Assembly (NCBI GenBank): GCA_027257055.1
Contig: JAPVLO010000019.1
Span: 11,551,001-11,615,000 of the forward strand
Origin: Cephalopachus bancanus
Taxonomy: Eukaryota; Chordata; Mammalia; Primates; Tarsiidae
Length of the DNA stretch: 64,000 nt
Reading direction: 5' to 3'
Shown: piece by piece, positions 38,028 through 50,212 of the stretch
Layout: every line of letters starts with the position of its first letter
Numbering within the stretch: the stretch's first letter is position 1
Notes under the pieces: model-generated
What the model was told of the DNA's origin: nothing
The model's database searches: none
The model's input: the letters and a program-made list of their open reading frames with translations, nothing else
Program-made: the position numbers and the translations under genes

Positions 38028-38357
38028 TGTTTTATTGTTTTTTGTTTGTTTGTTTGGGGTTTTTTGTTTTTTTTTTTTTTTTTAGTTGGAGTCTCACTCT
38101 GTTGCCCAGACTGGAGTGCAGTGGCCGCTCCCGGCTACCGCAGCCTCGACCTGCTGGGCTCCGGCGATCCTTCCGCCTCAGTCTTACGAGTAGCCAGAAT
38201 TACAGGTGCGCGCTACCACACCTGGCTAATTTTTTGATTTTATTGTAGAGATGAGGTCTCACCTGCCCAGGCGAGTCTCGAACCCGCGGGCTCAGGCAAT
38301 CCACTCACCTCAGCCTCCCAAAGGCGCGGGATTACAGGCTGAGCCACCGAGCCCGGC
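38028..38357 (-). mobile_element. Alu SINE, young subfamily, antisense, long TTTG-rich tail
   Basis: The reversed tail contains (TTTG)n units and T-runs (to 38083), then a complete reversed Alu ending 'gagccaccgagcccggc'. Short left-arm form. Confidence 0.94.
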
Positions 38358-38406
38358 GAAACTATTTTTATATTTGTCAGTGTTGTTTCACATGTGAAAG
38401 TATCAT

Positions 38407-38480
38407 CTTATTTACTTATTTATTTATTAAACAGAGTCTATTTATATTGCCCAGGCTGGTCTTGAATTCCTGGCCTCAAG
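38407..38480 (-). mobile_element. Alu monomer fragment, antisense
   Basis: TTTA-rich tail, then 'attgcccaggctggtcttga' and 'attcctggcctcaag', which is reversed left-arm Alu of an old type. Confidence 0.7.
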
Positions 38481-38491
38481 AAATTTACTCT

Positions 38492-38669
38492 TAGTGAGAC
38501 CTCATCTCTAAAAAAAAAAGCAAATTTGCTGAGCATGGTATGCATGCCAGAGTCCCAACTACTTGGGAAGCACAGGCAGAAGAATCTCCTGAGCTTAGAA
38601 GGTCAAAGGTACAGTGAGCTATGATCGTGCCATTCCAGTCTGAGTGATAAAGTGAGACCTCAGACCCCT
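38492..38669 (+). mobile_element. Old Alu fragment, sense, left arm mostly missing
   Basis: Starts at 'gtgagacctcatctcta', continues through the A-rich linker and the right monomer ('actacttgggaagcacaggc', 'gtgagctatgatcgtgccat') and ends 'agtgagacctcagacc'. AluJ-like. Confidence 0.8.
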
Positions 38670-39599
38670 TGCCTTGAATACAGAAAATTTACTCTAGGTA
38701 AGAAACATGGCAATCATTCATTATCAACCTTTTAATCTAAAAAAATTTTATGTGTTTAGGAACATGCATAATGTTTAGGAAACATCTTTTTTAAGCAACT
38801 ATGAAATACATAACAAAATTTAGAATGCTAACTTTAGTGAATATGGTAGAGCACAAGAAAACAAGTTTATTCATAAACAACTAGCACTTCTCTTTAATAA
38901 AAGGATAATTGCCACCACAAAAGGGGATGAGGTAGAAGACAAATCTTACCAAAGTGTAATAAAAAGAGGATGAAAAAACTTTAAAATAATTAGCAAGAAG
39001 AAAAAGGGGGGATTAGTAGGTAGGTGAAGGAAAGAAGAAATATAAAGAGGCTCACATAAATATGTAGGTAATCTCTTTATTTATAAAATTAAATAAAGAT
39101 ACTTAAGATAAAATATTTCAATTTAATTGGTTATAAAATTTTAGTGAAAGGAAGTATGGACCGAAAAGTAATGAAGGACAACACAGGCACATAAGCTATT
39201 CTGAACAAAATTCTTTACCTAAGTCTTATTTCAAAAGAAAAGAACAATCTGAGAAACTAAGTCTAAATTAAAACAACTCTACATTACTAAAGATAGTTGC
39301 AAAGCGGAACTGTTCAAACGTTTAAGTCTTTAGCAAGATTAAAAACTTTGAACTTCCTTTTTATGGTTATAAACTATTTGGGAAGAATTTATTCAAAAAT
39401 TATAAATATGAACAATACTTTCATACTAGAACAAAGGAAGCTTTTTCTCTCTGATTGGTTAGAATATTAAAGCTAGTAAAAAAAAACCCAACACTCTTCC
39501 ATTTCAACTATTTGCTTTCTTTCTTTACTTATCTACAGTAAAGTCTCAGCACAGACTCAATCAATTCTCTTCTCAGCACCTACTTCCAAGTAGTGGAAT
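38670..39599. other. AT-rich non-genic stretch
   Basis: No gene or recognised repeat. Confidence 0.4.
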
Positions 39600-40094
39600 G
39601 TGGATGAATGGAAGCAACCAGCGATCACTTAAACTTAGTATCATAAATTCCACAGACTCTCAGTACTGGCTGGTAACCCTAATACTGTGTCTTCGTCAGC
39701 AAATTGCCTCACAACTAATCTATACATTTTCCTTATTCCTCCAGTTTCCTCTTTTTTTCTTACAGTCCAGGAATTATCTTGCTCCTCATTCTACTGAGAA
39801 AGCAGAAACAATCACAAGAGAACTTCATTAGGTCACCATCACAGATCTACCATGTACTGGTCCCATTACTATACATCTCATTTTCTCTCTACTAACAATG
39901 TGACCTTTGGGCCCTTACCCAGAAAGAGCTTCCTTCATAGCGCATAGGATCTCATCCATCTCATCTACTCTCCCATCAGCTATTCAGTAAACTCGTGCCT
40001 CTGTTTCATTATCACTTTTTTTCTTTTTACTTGATCATTCTCATCAATTTAATAATAAATAGAAATATTCCTCAACTTTAAAAACAAACAAGCA

Positions 40095-40398
40095 GCCGGG
40101 CTCGGTGGCTCAGCCTGTAATCCCGTGCCTTTGGGAGGCTGAGGTGAGTGGTTTGCCTGAGCCCGCGGGTTCAAGACCCACCTGGGCAGCGAGACCTCAT
40201 CTCTACAATAAATCAAAAAATCATCCGGGTGTGGTAGCACATGCCTGTAATTCTGGCTACTTGGAAGGTTGAGGCGGAAGGATCACCGGAGCCCAGCAGG
40301 TCGAGGCTGCGATGGCCGGGAGCGGCCACTGCACTCCAGTCTGGGCGACTGAGTGAGACTCCAACTCAAAAAATAAAAAAATAAAAATAAAAATAAAA
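40095..40398 (+). mobile_element. Alu SINE, young subfamily, (AAAAAT)n-like tail
   Basis: Full-length sense Alu inserted in the L2. Target-site duplication AAACAAACAAGCA flanks it. The tail contains AAAAAT units. Confidence 0.95.
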
Positions 40399-40575
40399 CA
40401 AACAAGCAAATAAACCACCCTTGATCAGTGTTTGCATCTAGATACTTCCTTTTTGTCCTTCTCTTAAAGGTCACAATCCTCAAACATTCTTATACTCACT
40501 GTCTTTACCCTCTCTAGTCCTATTTGAGATTCCACCACCAGGCTTTTGTCTTTCTCATTCAACCAAACCCGTCAA

Positions 40576-40878
40576 TTTTTTTTTTTTTTTTTTTTTTTTT
40601 GAGTCGGAGTCTCACTCTGTCACCCAGTCTAGAGTGCAGTGGCCTGCACACAGCCATCGCAGCCTCGACCTGCTGGGTTCAGGCCATCCTCCCGCTTCAG
40701 CCTTCCAAGTAGCTGGAACTACAGGTGTGCACCATCATGCCTGGCTAATATTTTTATTTATGTAGAGATGAGTCTCGCCCTGTTACCCAGGCTGGTCTCA
40801 AATCACTGGGCTCAGGCAATCTTCTCACCTCAGCATCCCAAAGTGCTGAGATTAAAGGCATGAGCCACCATGCAGGCC
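40576..40878 (-). mobile_element. Alu SINE, older type, antisense
   Basis: T-run of 25, then a complete reversed Alu ending 'gagccaccatgcaggcc'. Left arm reads 'ctgttacccaggctggtctc', close to ancestral Alu. It interrupts the L2 and faces the sense Alu at 40095, tail to tail, about 180 bp away. Confidence 0.93.
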
Positions 40879-41366
40879 AAACTGTTCTTGACAACGTCAC
40901 CAATTGCCTTCACATTGTAAAATTCAGTGGTAAATTCTCAGTTCCTTATATTACCCACCTCCTGGAAGCAATGACACAATTGACCACTTTCTTTCAACTT
41001 CCTATTTGCTGAAATACCCTCTTGACTTAGTTTTCACTCAGAAACCTTTCTTTTGGTTTTCTTCCCAAGTTAATGTCTGTTTCTTTTCATTGTGTTTTTG
41101 CTTTACTGATACTGATATCTTGCTGACATTTAATGTTAGAGTTCAACTTTTCATCTATGCACTTACTTTATATACATATACACACTATAAGTATCCTTTA
41201 TAGTATAGTGTTTAAATTATATCTACTACTGACTATGAAACACATTCCTCCTGCCGCAGCCCTGTGCCAATCTTAATCTCCAAACTGGAATATTCTGATT
41301 CCTACATGACATTTCCATATGGATAGTTACAAGGCAACTCAAATTCACGTCCAAAATACAAAATCA

Positions 41367-41670
41367 GGCCGGGCTCGTTGGCTCAGCCGTAATCCCGCGC
41401 TTTGGAAGGCCGAGGTGAGTGAATTGCCTAAGCCCGCAGGTTCGAGACCCGCCTGGGCAACTTGACGATACCTCATCTCTACAATAAATCAAAAAAAATT
41501 AGCCGGGCGTGGTAGCGCACACCTGTAATTCCAGTTACTCGGAAGGCTGAGGCGGAAGGATCGCCAGCCGGAGTCCAGCAGATCAAGGCAGCGGTGGCTG
41601 GGAGTGGCCACTGCACTCCAGTCTGGGCAACTGAGTGAGACTTCAACTCAAAAATAATAATAATAATAAT
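41367..41670 (+). mobile_element. Alu SINE, older subfamily, (AAT)n tail
   Basis: Sense Alu with long left-arm form ('gggcaacttgacgatacc') and an AAT-repeat tail. Perfect duplication ATACAAAATCA at 41356-41366 and from 41669. Inserted in the L2. Confidence 0.95.
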
Positions 41671-41837
41671 ACAAAATCATTGACCCAACCTTCCACAACC
41701 AATCCCCCTTCAGCGTTCTGCATCTCAATAAAGGACACCACTATTTACTCAGTTGCTCAAGTTGAACACTTTCTAGAGGCACTGATGACTTTGTCTCAAA
41801 TGCCACTTTATATAGTGGTATATTCTGCTGACTTCAG

Positions 41838-41866
41838 ATAGATAGATTAGATAGATAGGTAGACAA
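41838..41866. repeat. GATA-type microsatellite
   Basis: Short imperfect run of ATAGATAG units inside the L2 region. Confidence 0.85.
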
Positions 41867-42078
41867 ATGATAGACATAGTTTAATCTAAACAAATTCTTT
41901 CCTCCTCCATCACTACAATGCTGAAACGTCCATGAAATACACCTAAATTCATGAGATATATAAGGGAGTATTTGGTAACAGGAAGAAAATAATGCAGCAA
42001 CACAAGGATATCCTTCCCTGCACCAATGCAACAACTTTATAACCTGCTTCCCACAGCACATGTTAAGAGTAATTAATA

Positions 42079-42303
42079 GCCGGGCTCGGTGGCTCAGCCT
42101 GTAATCCCGCGCCTTTGGGAGGCTGAGGTGAGTGGATTGCCTGAGCCCGCAGGTTCGAGACCCGCCTGGGCAGCGAGACCTCATCTCTACAATAAATCAA
42201 AAAATCAGCCGGGCGTGGTAGCGCATCCCTGTAATTCCGGCCGGGAGCGGCCACTGCACTTCAGTCTGGGCGACAGAGTGAGACTCCAACTCAAAGAAAA
42301 AAA
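42079..42303 (+). mobile_element. Alu SINE, young subfamily, internal deletion
   Basis: Young-type head and left arm are intact, but the right arm lacks about 60 bases: 'gtaattccgg' joins directly to 'ccgggagcggccactgcact'. Perfect target-site duplication AAGAGTAATTAAT at 42065-42077 and 42302-42314. Inserted in the L2. Confidence 0.95.
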
Positions 42304-42860
42304 GAGTAATTAATCAATTTCTTTAAAGGTAAATCATACCACATTACCACTCAAATCAAAACATTCTATGGCTTCCCATCACAAGATAAACTCAATTCAA
42401 GATATTTACTTTGGTCCATGCAGTGATCTGGTGCCTCTGACTACTTTTTAAAGTTTCATCTCTTACCATTCACCTCTTTGCCCAATCTCTTTGGCCACTC
42501 TGTCTTCTCACTGCTTTGTTTAAACCCCAAGCACATTTTCTCCTTAGGGCCTTTCCATTTGCTCCTTTCTTTACCTGGGTGGTCTTATTCCAGCTATTTG
42601 TACAACAGTTTTTCACTAGGATTTCTGCTCAAGTATCATGTCATAAAAGATATTTTTATATCTATGGAATGTAAAGAGTCATCTTTAACACTCTGTATCT
42701 CCTCATGCCACTGTATTTTTTTCTTCTTGTTACCAAATACTGCTTTTTGGATCCCATCAATATAGGTATATGTCATGGAAGCTTCATGAGGGCAGAAACT
42801 ACTCTAGTCGATATTTGGTAAATACTCAGTATATGTTGAATAAGCAAATAAATGGTATGG

Positions 42861-43715
42861 CATTATTTTTAGCTAAAAATTCACATTAATTTCTAAAAGC
42901 TTTGTGGACAATAGCTGGGAAACAATGTTTCCTGAAATATCGAGCTTCACTTGATTATATAAAATGGTTTTAGTGGCTGTGGTCTCTTAATAACACTAAG
43001 TTTGATTGAAGAGCCATGTCATGCAATTTGGGCTTTTAGTTATTAATCTGAAAACTGAGAATGAAAGAGAAGTTGATGAATCATGCCAGTTATAGAAAAT
43101 TGCTAATTTAATAAGCAACTCATTAGAATTTGCTATGGTGGCTCTGAAGTTTAATGAGCAGAAATTTTGCCTCTAATTTTTTTGAAGCAGTGAGATGTCA
43201 GTGAACTGAACTGATGCTTTAATAATAGTGATTTTTTTCCTCTACTTTCCTCTTCATGAGAAATTAGCCTATATATCCTCTAACTTACACTCAACAACAG
43301 AAGTATCATTGTAAGAAATCAGAAATTATGTCATTTATAGTGCTAAAAAGTGTGCCACAGCACATATGTCAACACCTTGATTGTGGTCCTATGGTATCTA
43401 GTGAATGCTTGTACAACTGTGCATATTCATAGATTTTTATAATGTGCTTGTCTAAGACAATAAGCTAATACTAATAGCAGTAACTGTTGCTAAGATCTAT
43501 GTTGAACATTCTAAATACTCTCTTTAATTCTCTTTCTTTAACATAGCTCTTTTTTATTATCATCTGGAGGGAAAGACCAACTCCATTTAACCGTCTTTTT
43601 TGAAATTATATTATATAATTAATTCACACAGTATGCTCATTTAATAATGCTCTTTTAAAATCATACTACTTTCATACTCCAAATTAAATCTTGATAGGCT
43701 TTTTCAAAAGGCACA
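42861..43715. other. AT-rich unique sequence, possible old MIR
   Basis: Mostly unassigned. The part at about 43480-43590 ('aatactctctttaattctct', 'ttattatcatctggaggga') could be a reversed MIR, but this is weak. Confidence 0.35.
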
Positions 43716-44016
43716 TTTTTTTTTTTTTTTTTTTCTTTTTCCTTTTTTTTGAGTCGGAGTCTCAGTCTGTCGCCCCGTGGCCGCCCCCGGCCACCGCAGC
43801 TTCGACCCGCTGGGCTCCGGCGATCCTTCCGCCTCAGCCTTCCAAGCAGCTGGAACTACAGGCGCGCGCTACCACGCCCGGCTAATTTTTTTGCCTTATT
43901 GTAGAGATAGGTCTCGCCAAGTTGCCCAGGCCGGTCTCAAACCCGCGGGCTCAGGCAATCCACTCACCTCAGTCTCCCAAAGGCACGGGATTACAGGCTG
44001 AGCCACGGAGCCCGGC
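43716..44016 (-). mobile_element. Alu SINE, older form, antisense, small deletion
   Basis: T-run with a CTTTTTCC interruption, reversed body, ends 'gccacggagcccggc'. About 15 bases around the 'agactggagtgcagtgg' block are missing ('gtcgccccgtggccgc'). The left arm keeps the long form ('cgccaagttgcccaggc'). ACATTTTTT-type text flanks both ends. Confidence 0.94.
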
Positions 44017-44104
44017 ACATTTTTTTTTTTCCTTCTACATGTGATACAATTTCAAAGACACTTTGAGAAGTCACCTCAGTGATGATTATGGCCAAGAAAA
44101 GTTG

Positions 44105-44325
44105 TGTTTCTCAAAATCACGTACTTGGAAGTCAGACGAAACTGAATGTAATATCAGATCAGTCATTCAGTATCTGTGACCTTGGGCAGTTAGCTTAACC
44201 TCTTAAAGGTTTCTCCATTTTAAAAATGAGGGCAAGTCTGTTGTCGTTAAGTCTGTGTGACTTAGCTGCATATACTTGTATAAAGCACTAGACTCATAAT
44301 AAGTGTTCTTTCCTATTCTACCACC
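44105..44325 (+). repeat. MIR SINE, sense
   Basis: Clear MIR core: 'gtgaccttgggcagttagct', 'taacctcttaaaggtttctc', 'cattttaaaaatgagggc' and 'taaagcactagactcataa'. Confidence 0.85.
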
Positions 44326-44365
44326 CTTCTTAAAATGCTAACCCACTTATCTGTCTTATTATTTT

Positions 44366-44680
44366 TACTTTATTTGTATTTATTTATTTATTTATTTAGA
44401 GACAAGGTCTTGCTCTGTCACCCAGGCTGGAACAGTACAGTGGTGCAATTTTGGCTCACTGCATCCCCAACCTCCTGGGCTGAAGTCATCCTCTTGCCTC
44501 AGCCCTGAGTAGCTGGGACAGACATGTGCCATTATTCCCTGACAATTTTTTAAACTTTTTGTAGATTCTGGGTCTCGCCACGTTGCCCAGGCTGGTCTCG
44601 AACTCCTGGGCTCTAGTGATCCTTTTGACTAAACATTCCAAAGTGCTGGAATAGCAAGCATGAACTACCATGCCAGTCTC
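44366..44680 (-). mobile_element. Alu SINE, ancestral (AluJ-like), antisense
   Basis: (TTTA)n tail, then 'agagacaaggtcttgctctg', 'ggctcactgcatccccaacc' and 'ctcgaactcctgggctctag'. This consensus is closest to human AluJ and marks the oldest dimeric Alu layer here. Confidence 0.92.
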
Positions 44681-44896
44681 CATCTTAAAAAAAAAAAAAC
44701 CTTTTCTTAGGCATAAACTAAATGTCAGTGTCACAAATGTATTGGTTAGCAAGCCAAACTTCCTCCATTTGAAGGCACTGTACAAATTAAGGCAATTGTC
44801 AATCAAATTTTTGTTCAGAAAACAAAAATTTCTGAACAACTAGAAAAACAACTAAAAAAACCTGATTTAATTGTATTAGAAATATAATATATTTAT

Positions 44897-45400
44897 CTTT
44901 GTTGCAGCATTGTTCACAATAGCAAGAACATGGAACCAACCATGCTGCCCATCAAAAGAAGACTGGATTTTTAAAAATGTGGTACTCATACACAATGGAA
45001 TATTACACAGTTGAAAAGAAGAACAACTTCTTCGTTGTAATCTGGATGGACTTAGAGTCTATAATACTGAGTGGTCTTTCACAGAAACAAATAATGGAGT
45101 ATCACATGTTCTCACTCATAAGTGAACCTTGAACAACTATCATAATACTATAAGAAAAGGATTATCAGTAGCAGGAAGCTGCAAGGGAGGGGAAGGGGTG
45201 CGGAGGACAGGGAGGTGGGATTGGAAGTAGTGGGAATCTACCTGGGGAAGAGTGGACATACCTCATTAACAAGGGTACCTGAATAATGAATATTTGTATA
45301 CCTAACCTTGAACTGTACCCCACAATTTTAAAATAAAAAATTATAAACATTAAAAAAATAAAAATGAATAAATAAAAAGAAACAAAAAACAAAACAGAAA
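44897..45400 (+). mobile_element. L1 3' end, strongly 5'-truncated
   Basis: Starts in the last part of ORF2 ('gcagcattgttcacaatagc', 'aagaacatggaaccaaccat') and runs through the 3' UTR with a G-rich run (about 45183-45217) to 'caagggtacctgaataatga' and an A-rich tail. About 18 bp of matching sequence, AGAAATATAATATATTTA, flanks it on both sides as target-site duplication. Confidence 0.93.
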
Positions 45401-46486
45401 TATAATATATTTAATATATCTGAAATGTAAATGTATTATAAAATCTTTATTTGGCTTAATGATCACCAAATTGCTGTTTTTATTGTTATATTTATTTTAA
45501 AATCTAAACTTTTTTCCAGTTCTTAAGTTTAAAACTGTGCATATGAAGATTAATGGTACCTAACCAAGCATTGTGGGGATATAATTGGTGTCCATTCACA
45601 GAAGCATTTGTTAGACTTAATGCTTTGGGAATTAAAAACAAACGCAAATTATAATGATTAGGTTGAGTGTTATTGGTAGTTGACATGTAACTTTGATGGA
45701 GAGCATGACATACATAGTGTTTAAGAACTATTAGCATAGACATAAAACTTTTTGTCTGTTTATTAACACTTTGAAGTTTGATGGTCATTTCTGATCCTGT
45801 TTATGAAACATGGACTATCTATGTGACTATAATAAAATTACTGGATATTTCAGAATTTGTTCCCTCATCTATAAAGTGAGTCTTGAGTATTAAGTGATAA
45901 AAAGCAAAATGTCTGCCATATATTAAAAACAGAGTATTAATGCTTTCTAAACCTTGTCTTGAATTACTCTCTTAATTAATTTCATTATGGATTTGAAACA
46001 ATTTAATAGACTGAAATATTTCTATTTTCCCAGAGAATGATTATGCATTTGTTTTCCAAATGAATGTTGTGTCTTAAAGTCCTAATTGCTTAAGTGTGCA
46101 TCCAAGAGTCATTGATGTCTTCAGATTACTTGCACTGATTGCGTGGAATTCTAGGACACAGAAATTCTGAGATAGAATACAGTAAAAATGTCTTTGTAAA
46201 ACAATATTTTAAATAATTAATTTGGCAGAAGGCCAATCTTTTATTCCCTCTTCTTCAGTTCATAGATATTTGAACAAATTGTACTTTACCATGGCATTCT
46301 GAACACTGAATTACTATTATTTTAGACCAAGTCATTCTTCCCCACCAGAATATGAGTTCTTCAAGGACATGAGTTCACTTATAACTCCAGGTATTCCGTA
46401 ATTATTTACTGAATGAATAGCTTAGAATCAGAAGAGAAAAAAAATAGACTGTAATATAAGTTAATAAAATAATGGCTTTTTTTTAT
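45401..46486. other. Unique sequence with MIR and L2 fragments
   Basis: A MIR core piece lies at about 45840-45940 ('tgttccctcatctataaagt') and an L2 tail at about 46320-46425 ('tgagttcttcaaggacatga'). The rest is unassigned AT-rich DNA. The 94-aa minus-strand frame at 45504-45788 has no recognised family. Confidence 0.5.
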
Positions 46487-46938
<452 letters not shown>

Positions 46939-49764
46939 TGGTTTTTAATCAGACACCATGACTCCTTACTCAAGAACACTTTTCTCCAGAATCTTGATTT
47001 TTTCCCCCCACGGACTAATGTAGTTCTAGTCTTTATTGGAAGCTTATTCGCAAATTAGAAATGCTTCATTTTCATCATTTGTCCTAAATGGATCTCTGAA
47101 TTTAAAGTAATTATATAAACCAATATCACATTGCCATTTTCAAAACCAGAATGAAACAAAATCTAGTTCATTCTTTTTAGAATAATCAAAACCCTAAATC
47201 ACTATTAGGATTCTTTTTGACAATTACATATTATGTGAGATATCTCTGAGAAGTTTGTAAAAGTCAACATTATACTAAATGTGGTATTCAATTTCACTTA
47301 AGTTTATTTTTAAGCATTATAGGATTTGAATGATATTTATTGACTCTATTCTATAACTTCTTGGTTGTAGATATATCTGTAATCTGTACCAAGTATTCAG
47401 GAGTTGGTCAATTTCTTCTTCTTAATAACCAAGTTGAACAGAATTAGAGTTAATCATTAAGTTGAATAATTCCAAATCAGAATTTGAAGCTCTTATGTTC
47501 TGTAGCCTGAGCCAAGTAGTGAGACTTCCATACTAGAAACCAGTTTGCAGCTAGAAATGGTAGAAGCAAATCTACTGATTAGTTTAAATGAGTTATTTTT
47601 ATAATGCTGATACTAATGTAGTAAGAATTTTAAGATACTTTAAATATTTTGTTATAGCATTGTTAATATAACAATGTATTTTTACCAACATGTAACACTC
47701 ATGTGCTTATGTTAGAACCACTTGATACTTGGTTTGCTTCAAGTTTTATCCCAAGAATATAAATGATTTCATAAATGCATAATACAGCCAGAAATTATTA
47801 TTATTCAGAAGAAAAAATTTGACAATTAATTTAAAAGTTTATTTTGTCATTTCATCAGTTTAAAAATGATGGTCTTTTGATTTGTACACACATACATTCA
47901 GTGATTAGAAGACTTGATGAGCAAAGTTAATAATGAAAAATATTTTAGAAATAGATGTAGGACATATAAACAAAATCAATATTTCCCCAAACAAGGAGAA
48001 AGAATAGCAAAACCAGTTTCCAAATTTTCAGTGTCAGCTCCAATTACTGCTCAAGAGACTATCAGGATAAAAGAAAAGAGAACCTCAAATCTGCTTCTAT
48101 AAAAGACTGAATAGTGAACTAATTCACAAATATTTTTCCTTGTGATCTTTTATTCTAGGAATAAGTACAAAAAAGATTTCTTCTTAATCTTTTGCAATTT
48201 TCTTGTTTCAAATCACAGTAACATTTCTCAAGCTTTAACCATTAGCACAGCATTTACTTAACAGAAGACTAAAATGAACAATTGTTAGAACGGATGCTGA
48301 TGAAAACAAATGGTTTATCTGGCTAGCCTTGGACAATAAAGAACCCACAATGTCTCTTTTCTATTGCCATCTTGCCTGAGGCAAAATAAATCACAATTAA
48401 TCTTTGCTGTAATTGGAATTAGCTTCAGTTTTATTAACTCTAATTTAAAATATATTAACAATAGCAGGTAGCCATTAAAATAATGTGAATGAAAATGGTT
48501 ATGATGTGGTGTTAAGTGGATCAAGCACAAATATATATGCTAAAATTACCAACAATGTAGGACAAAAGAGAAATCCAAAAAAGAACTAGAAGGAAACTAA
48601 ACAAAATAATATTTGTTATATTATCAAAACCTCAAAGTCCAAATTCTTACAATGTTTTTCTACAATTATTTGAAATTAATTTTTCTATAGTAATTTTAAA
48701 TTATGATATTTAAATTAAATTATAATAAATTTTAATTTAATTTTGATTAAAATAATTTTCAAATCATAAAATACAATTATACTGTAAATCACAAGGCAGG
48801 CTTTCAGCAAAATAGCAACACATTCAAATTATTTAAAGTAGTTACAATTGTGACTTTCTCGTAGAATATTAATTTATGTAACAGTATCATTTGAAGAATT
48901 AAATACTTACCTGTTTAAAAACAATCAGCTTCAAATATTAGCCGTACAGCAATTTGAACTATCAAGCTCTCAGAAAACAAATTTGATTTTCATAAATTGT
49001 TGATTATCTTGAAAGCTATATAACTAGTCCCTCCTATCAGTTAAAGCTATATATAATACTTTAGTTTAAATAATTATAAATAAAAGCAAATAAAATATTT
49101 CTATATAATGTCACAACAAACATGTAAGTTAGTCCTTTACCAAGAGCTTATTTATTTTTAAGGTTGAATGAAAGGAGAAAGAAGTGGAGGAACTAAAACC
49201 AGCTCTTTGAGGAAATGTCACCTGTTTCAATTGTGTACACTTAAATGAACAGTTTTGCTAATTCGCTGTCTTCTTGTGCAATCAGGAATACAAAGTTAAA
49301 GCACTGCTAAATAAATCTTTCTTAGTTTAAAAAATCAAATTGCCAATGATATAAAAAACAATTTAACTAATTAAGACACAGATTTACTAAAAGGAAAAAT
49401 AAAGACAAATCAACTATTTGAAACTCTTTGTGAAGTAAAATTGGCAGTGCTAGAATAATCTTTGCTAGTAGATTGAAGAGTAGTATACTGAGCTACATTT
49501 AAATGCCATTAAAATTTGTTTAAATTTTTGTTTAAAATTTTGTTTAAATTCTGTGTGTAGAAGTTCCCCATGGGCATTTGATGCAATCCACACTAGACTT
49601 TTATGAAATAGCCACTGCCCTCATTTTGAATGGGCAAGTAACAGTCTTCAGATTATGTACTTGTTGAAGTCTTTACAGTAAAATAATATAGAACTCAGAC
49701 TCAACCGAGGTGCTAAACTCAATATCCACTCTAGAATGCTATTCTGCTCCCTTTTGACATAGCC
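46939..49764. other. Long AT-rich stretch with no gene
   Basis: No repeat is recognised with confidence. The part at about 49600-49755 ('tagaactcagactcaaccga', 'tctagaatgctattctgctc') resembles a reversed MIR end. Open frames of 62-71 aa are chance-like. Confidence 0.4.
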
Positions 49765-50195
49765 AGTGAGTAATTCTCAAACCTGAGGAATCTTCTTAAA
49801 AATAACTGAATAAGCCGGGCTCAGTGGCTCAGCCTGTAATCCCGCACCTTTGGGAAGCTGAGGTGGGTGGATTGCCTGAGCCCGCAGGTTCAAGACCCAC
49901 CTGGGCAGCGAGACCTCATCTCTACAATAAATCAAAAAGTCAGCCGGGCATGGTAGCGCATGCCTGTAATTCTGGCTACTCGGAAGGCTGAGGCGGAAGG
50001 ATCACGGGAGCCCAGCAGGTCCAGGCTGCGTTGGCTGGGTGCAGCCACTGCACTCCAGTCTGGGCGACCGAGTGAGACTCCAACTCAAAAAAAAAAAAAA
50101 GATAACTGAAAAAGTGTATGTTCCAAGTGGATGTTAGAATTCTGTGGGAGAATCAGAATTTAATAATTTAAGGAAGTCTGGTGATTCTGAATTAA
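49765..50195. repeat. Possible MER5A-like copy split by an Alu
   Basis: Text 'gtaattctcaaacctgagga' before the Alu and 'ggagaatcagaatttaataa' to 'ctggtgattctgaatta' after it resemble the two halves of a MER5A-type hAT-Charlie element. Similarity is weak and the call is tentative. Confidence 0.35.
49814..50100 (+). mobile_element. Alu SINE, young subfamily, full length
   Basis: Sense Alu starting GCCGGGCTCAGTGGCTCAGC with short left-arm form and A-run tail. ATAACTGAA flanks both ends. Confidence 0.95.
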
Positions 50196-50212
50196 CCAAT
50201 CCTTGGTCTGTG

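Larger units (their letters stand above)
39600..42860 (+). mobile_element. Long LINE L2 relic (ORF2 to 3' tail), split by Alus
   Basis: With the Alus removed, roughly 2.1 kb of an L2 ORF2 and tail can be followed in order. Landmarks are 'actgagaaagcagaaacaat' plus 'cacaagagaacttcatt' (linker before RT), 'cttgatcattctcatc', 'acttcctttttgtccttctc', the RT-coding block with 'accaattgccttcacattg' and 'atgacacaattgaccacttt', 'acatttaatgttagagttca', 'cttaatctccaaactggaat', 'cttcagcgttctgcatctca', then the 3' part with 'ctatggcttcccatcacaag', 'ccatgcagtgatctggtgcc', 'cttagggcctttccatttgc' and 'agcttcatgagggcagaaac'. Every reading frame is broken. The 77- and 95-aa open frames inside are remnants. 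Boundaries, especially the left one, are approximate. Confidence 0.8.

Noticed and set aside
42478..42765. 95-aa open frame
   Set aside because: Lies in the L2 3' region, where pyrimidine-rich text gives long frames.
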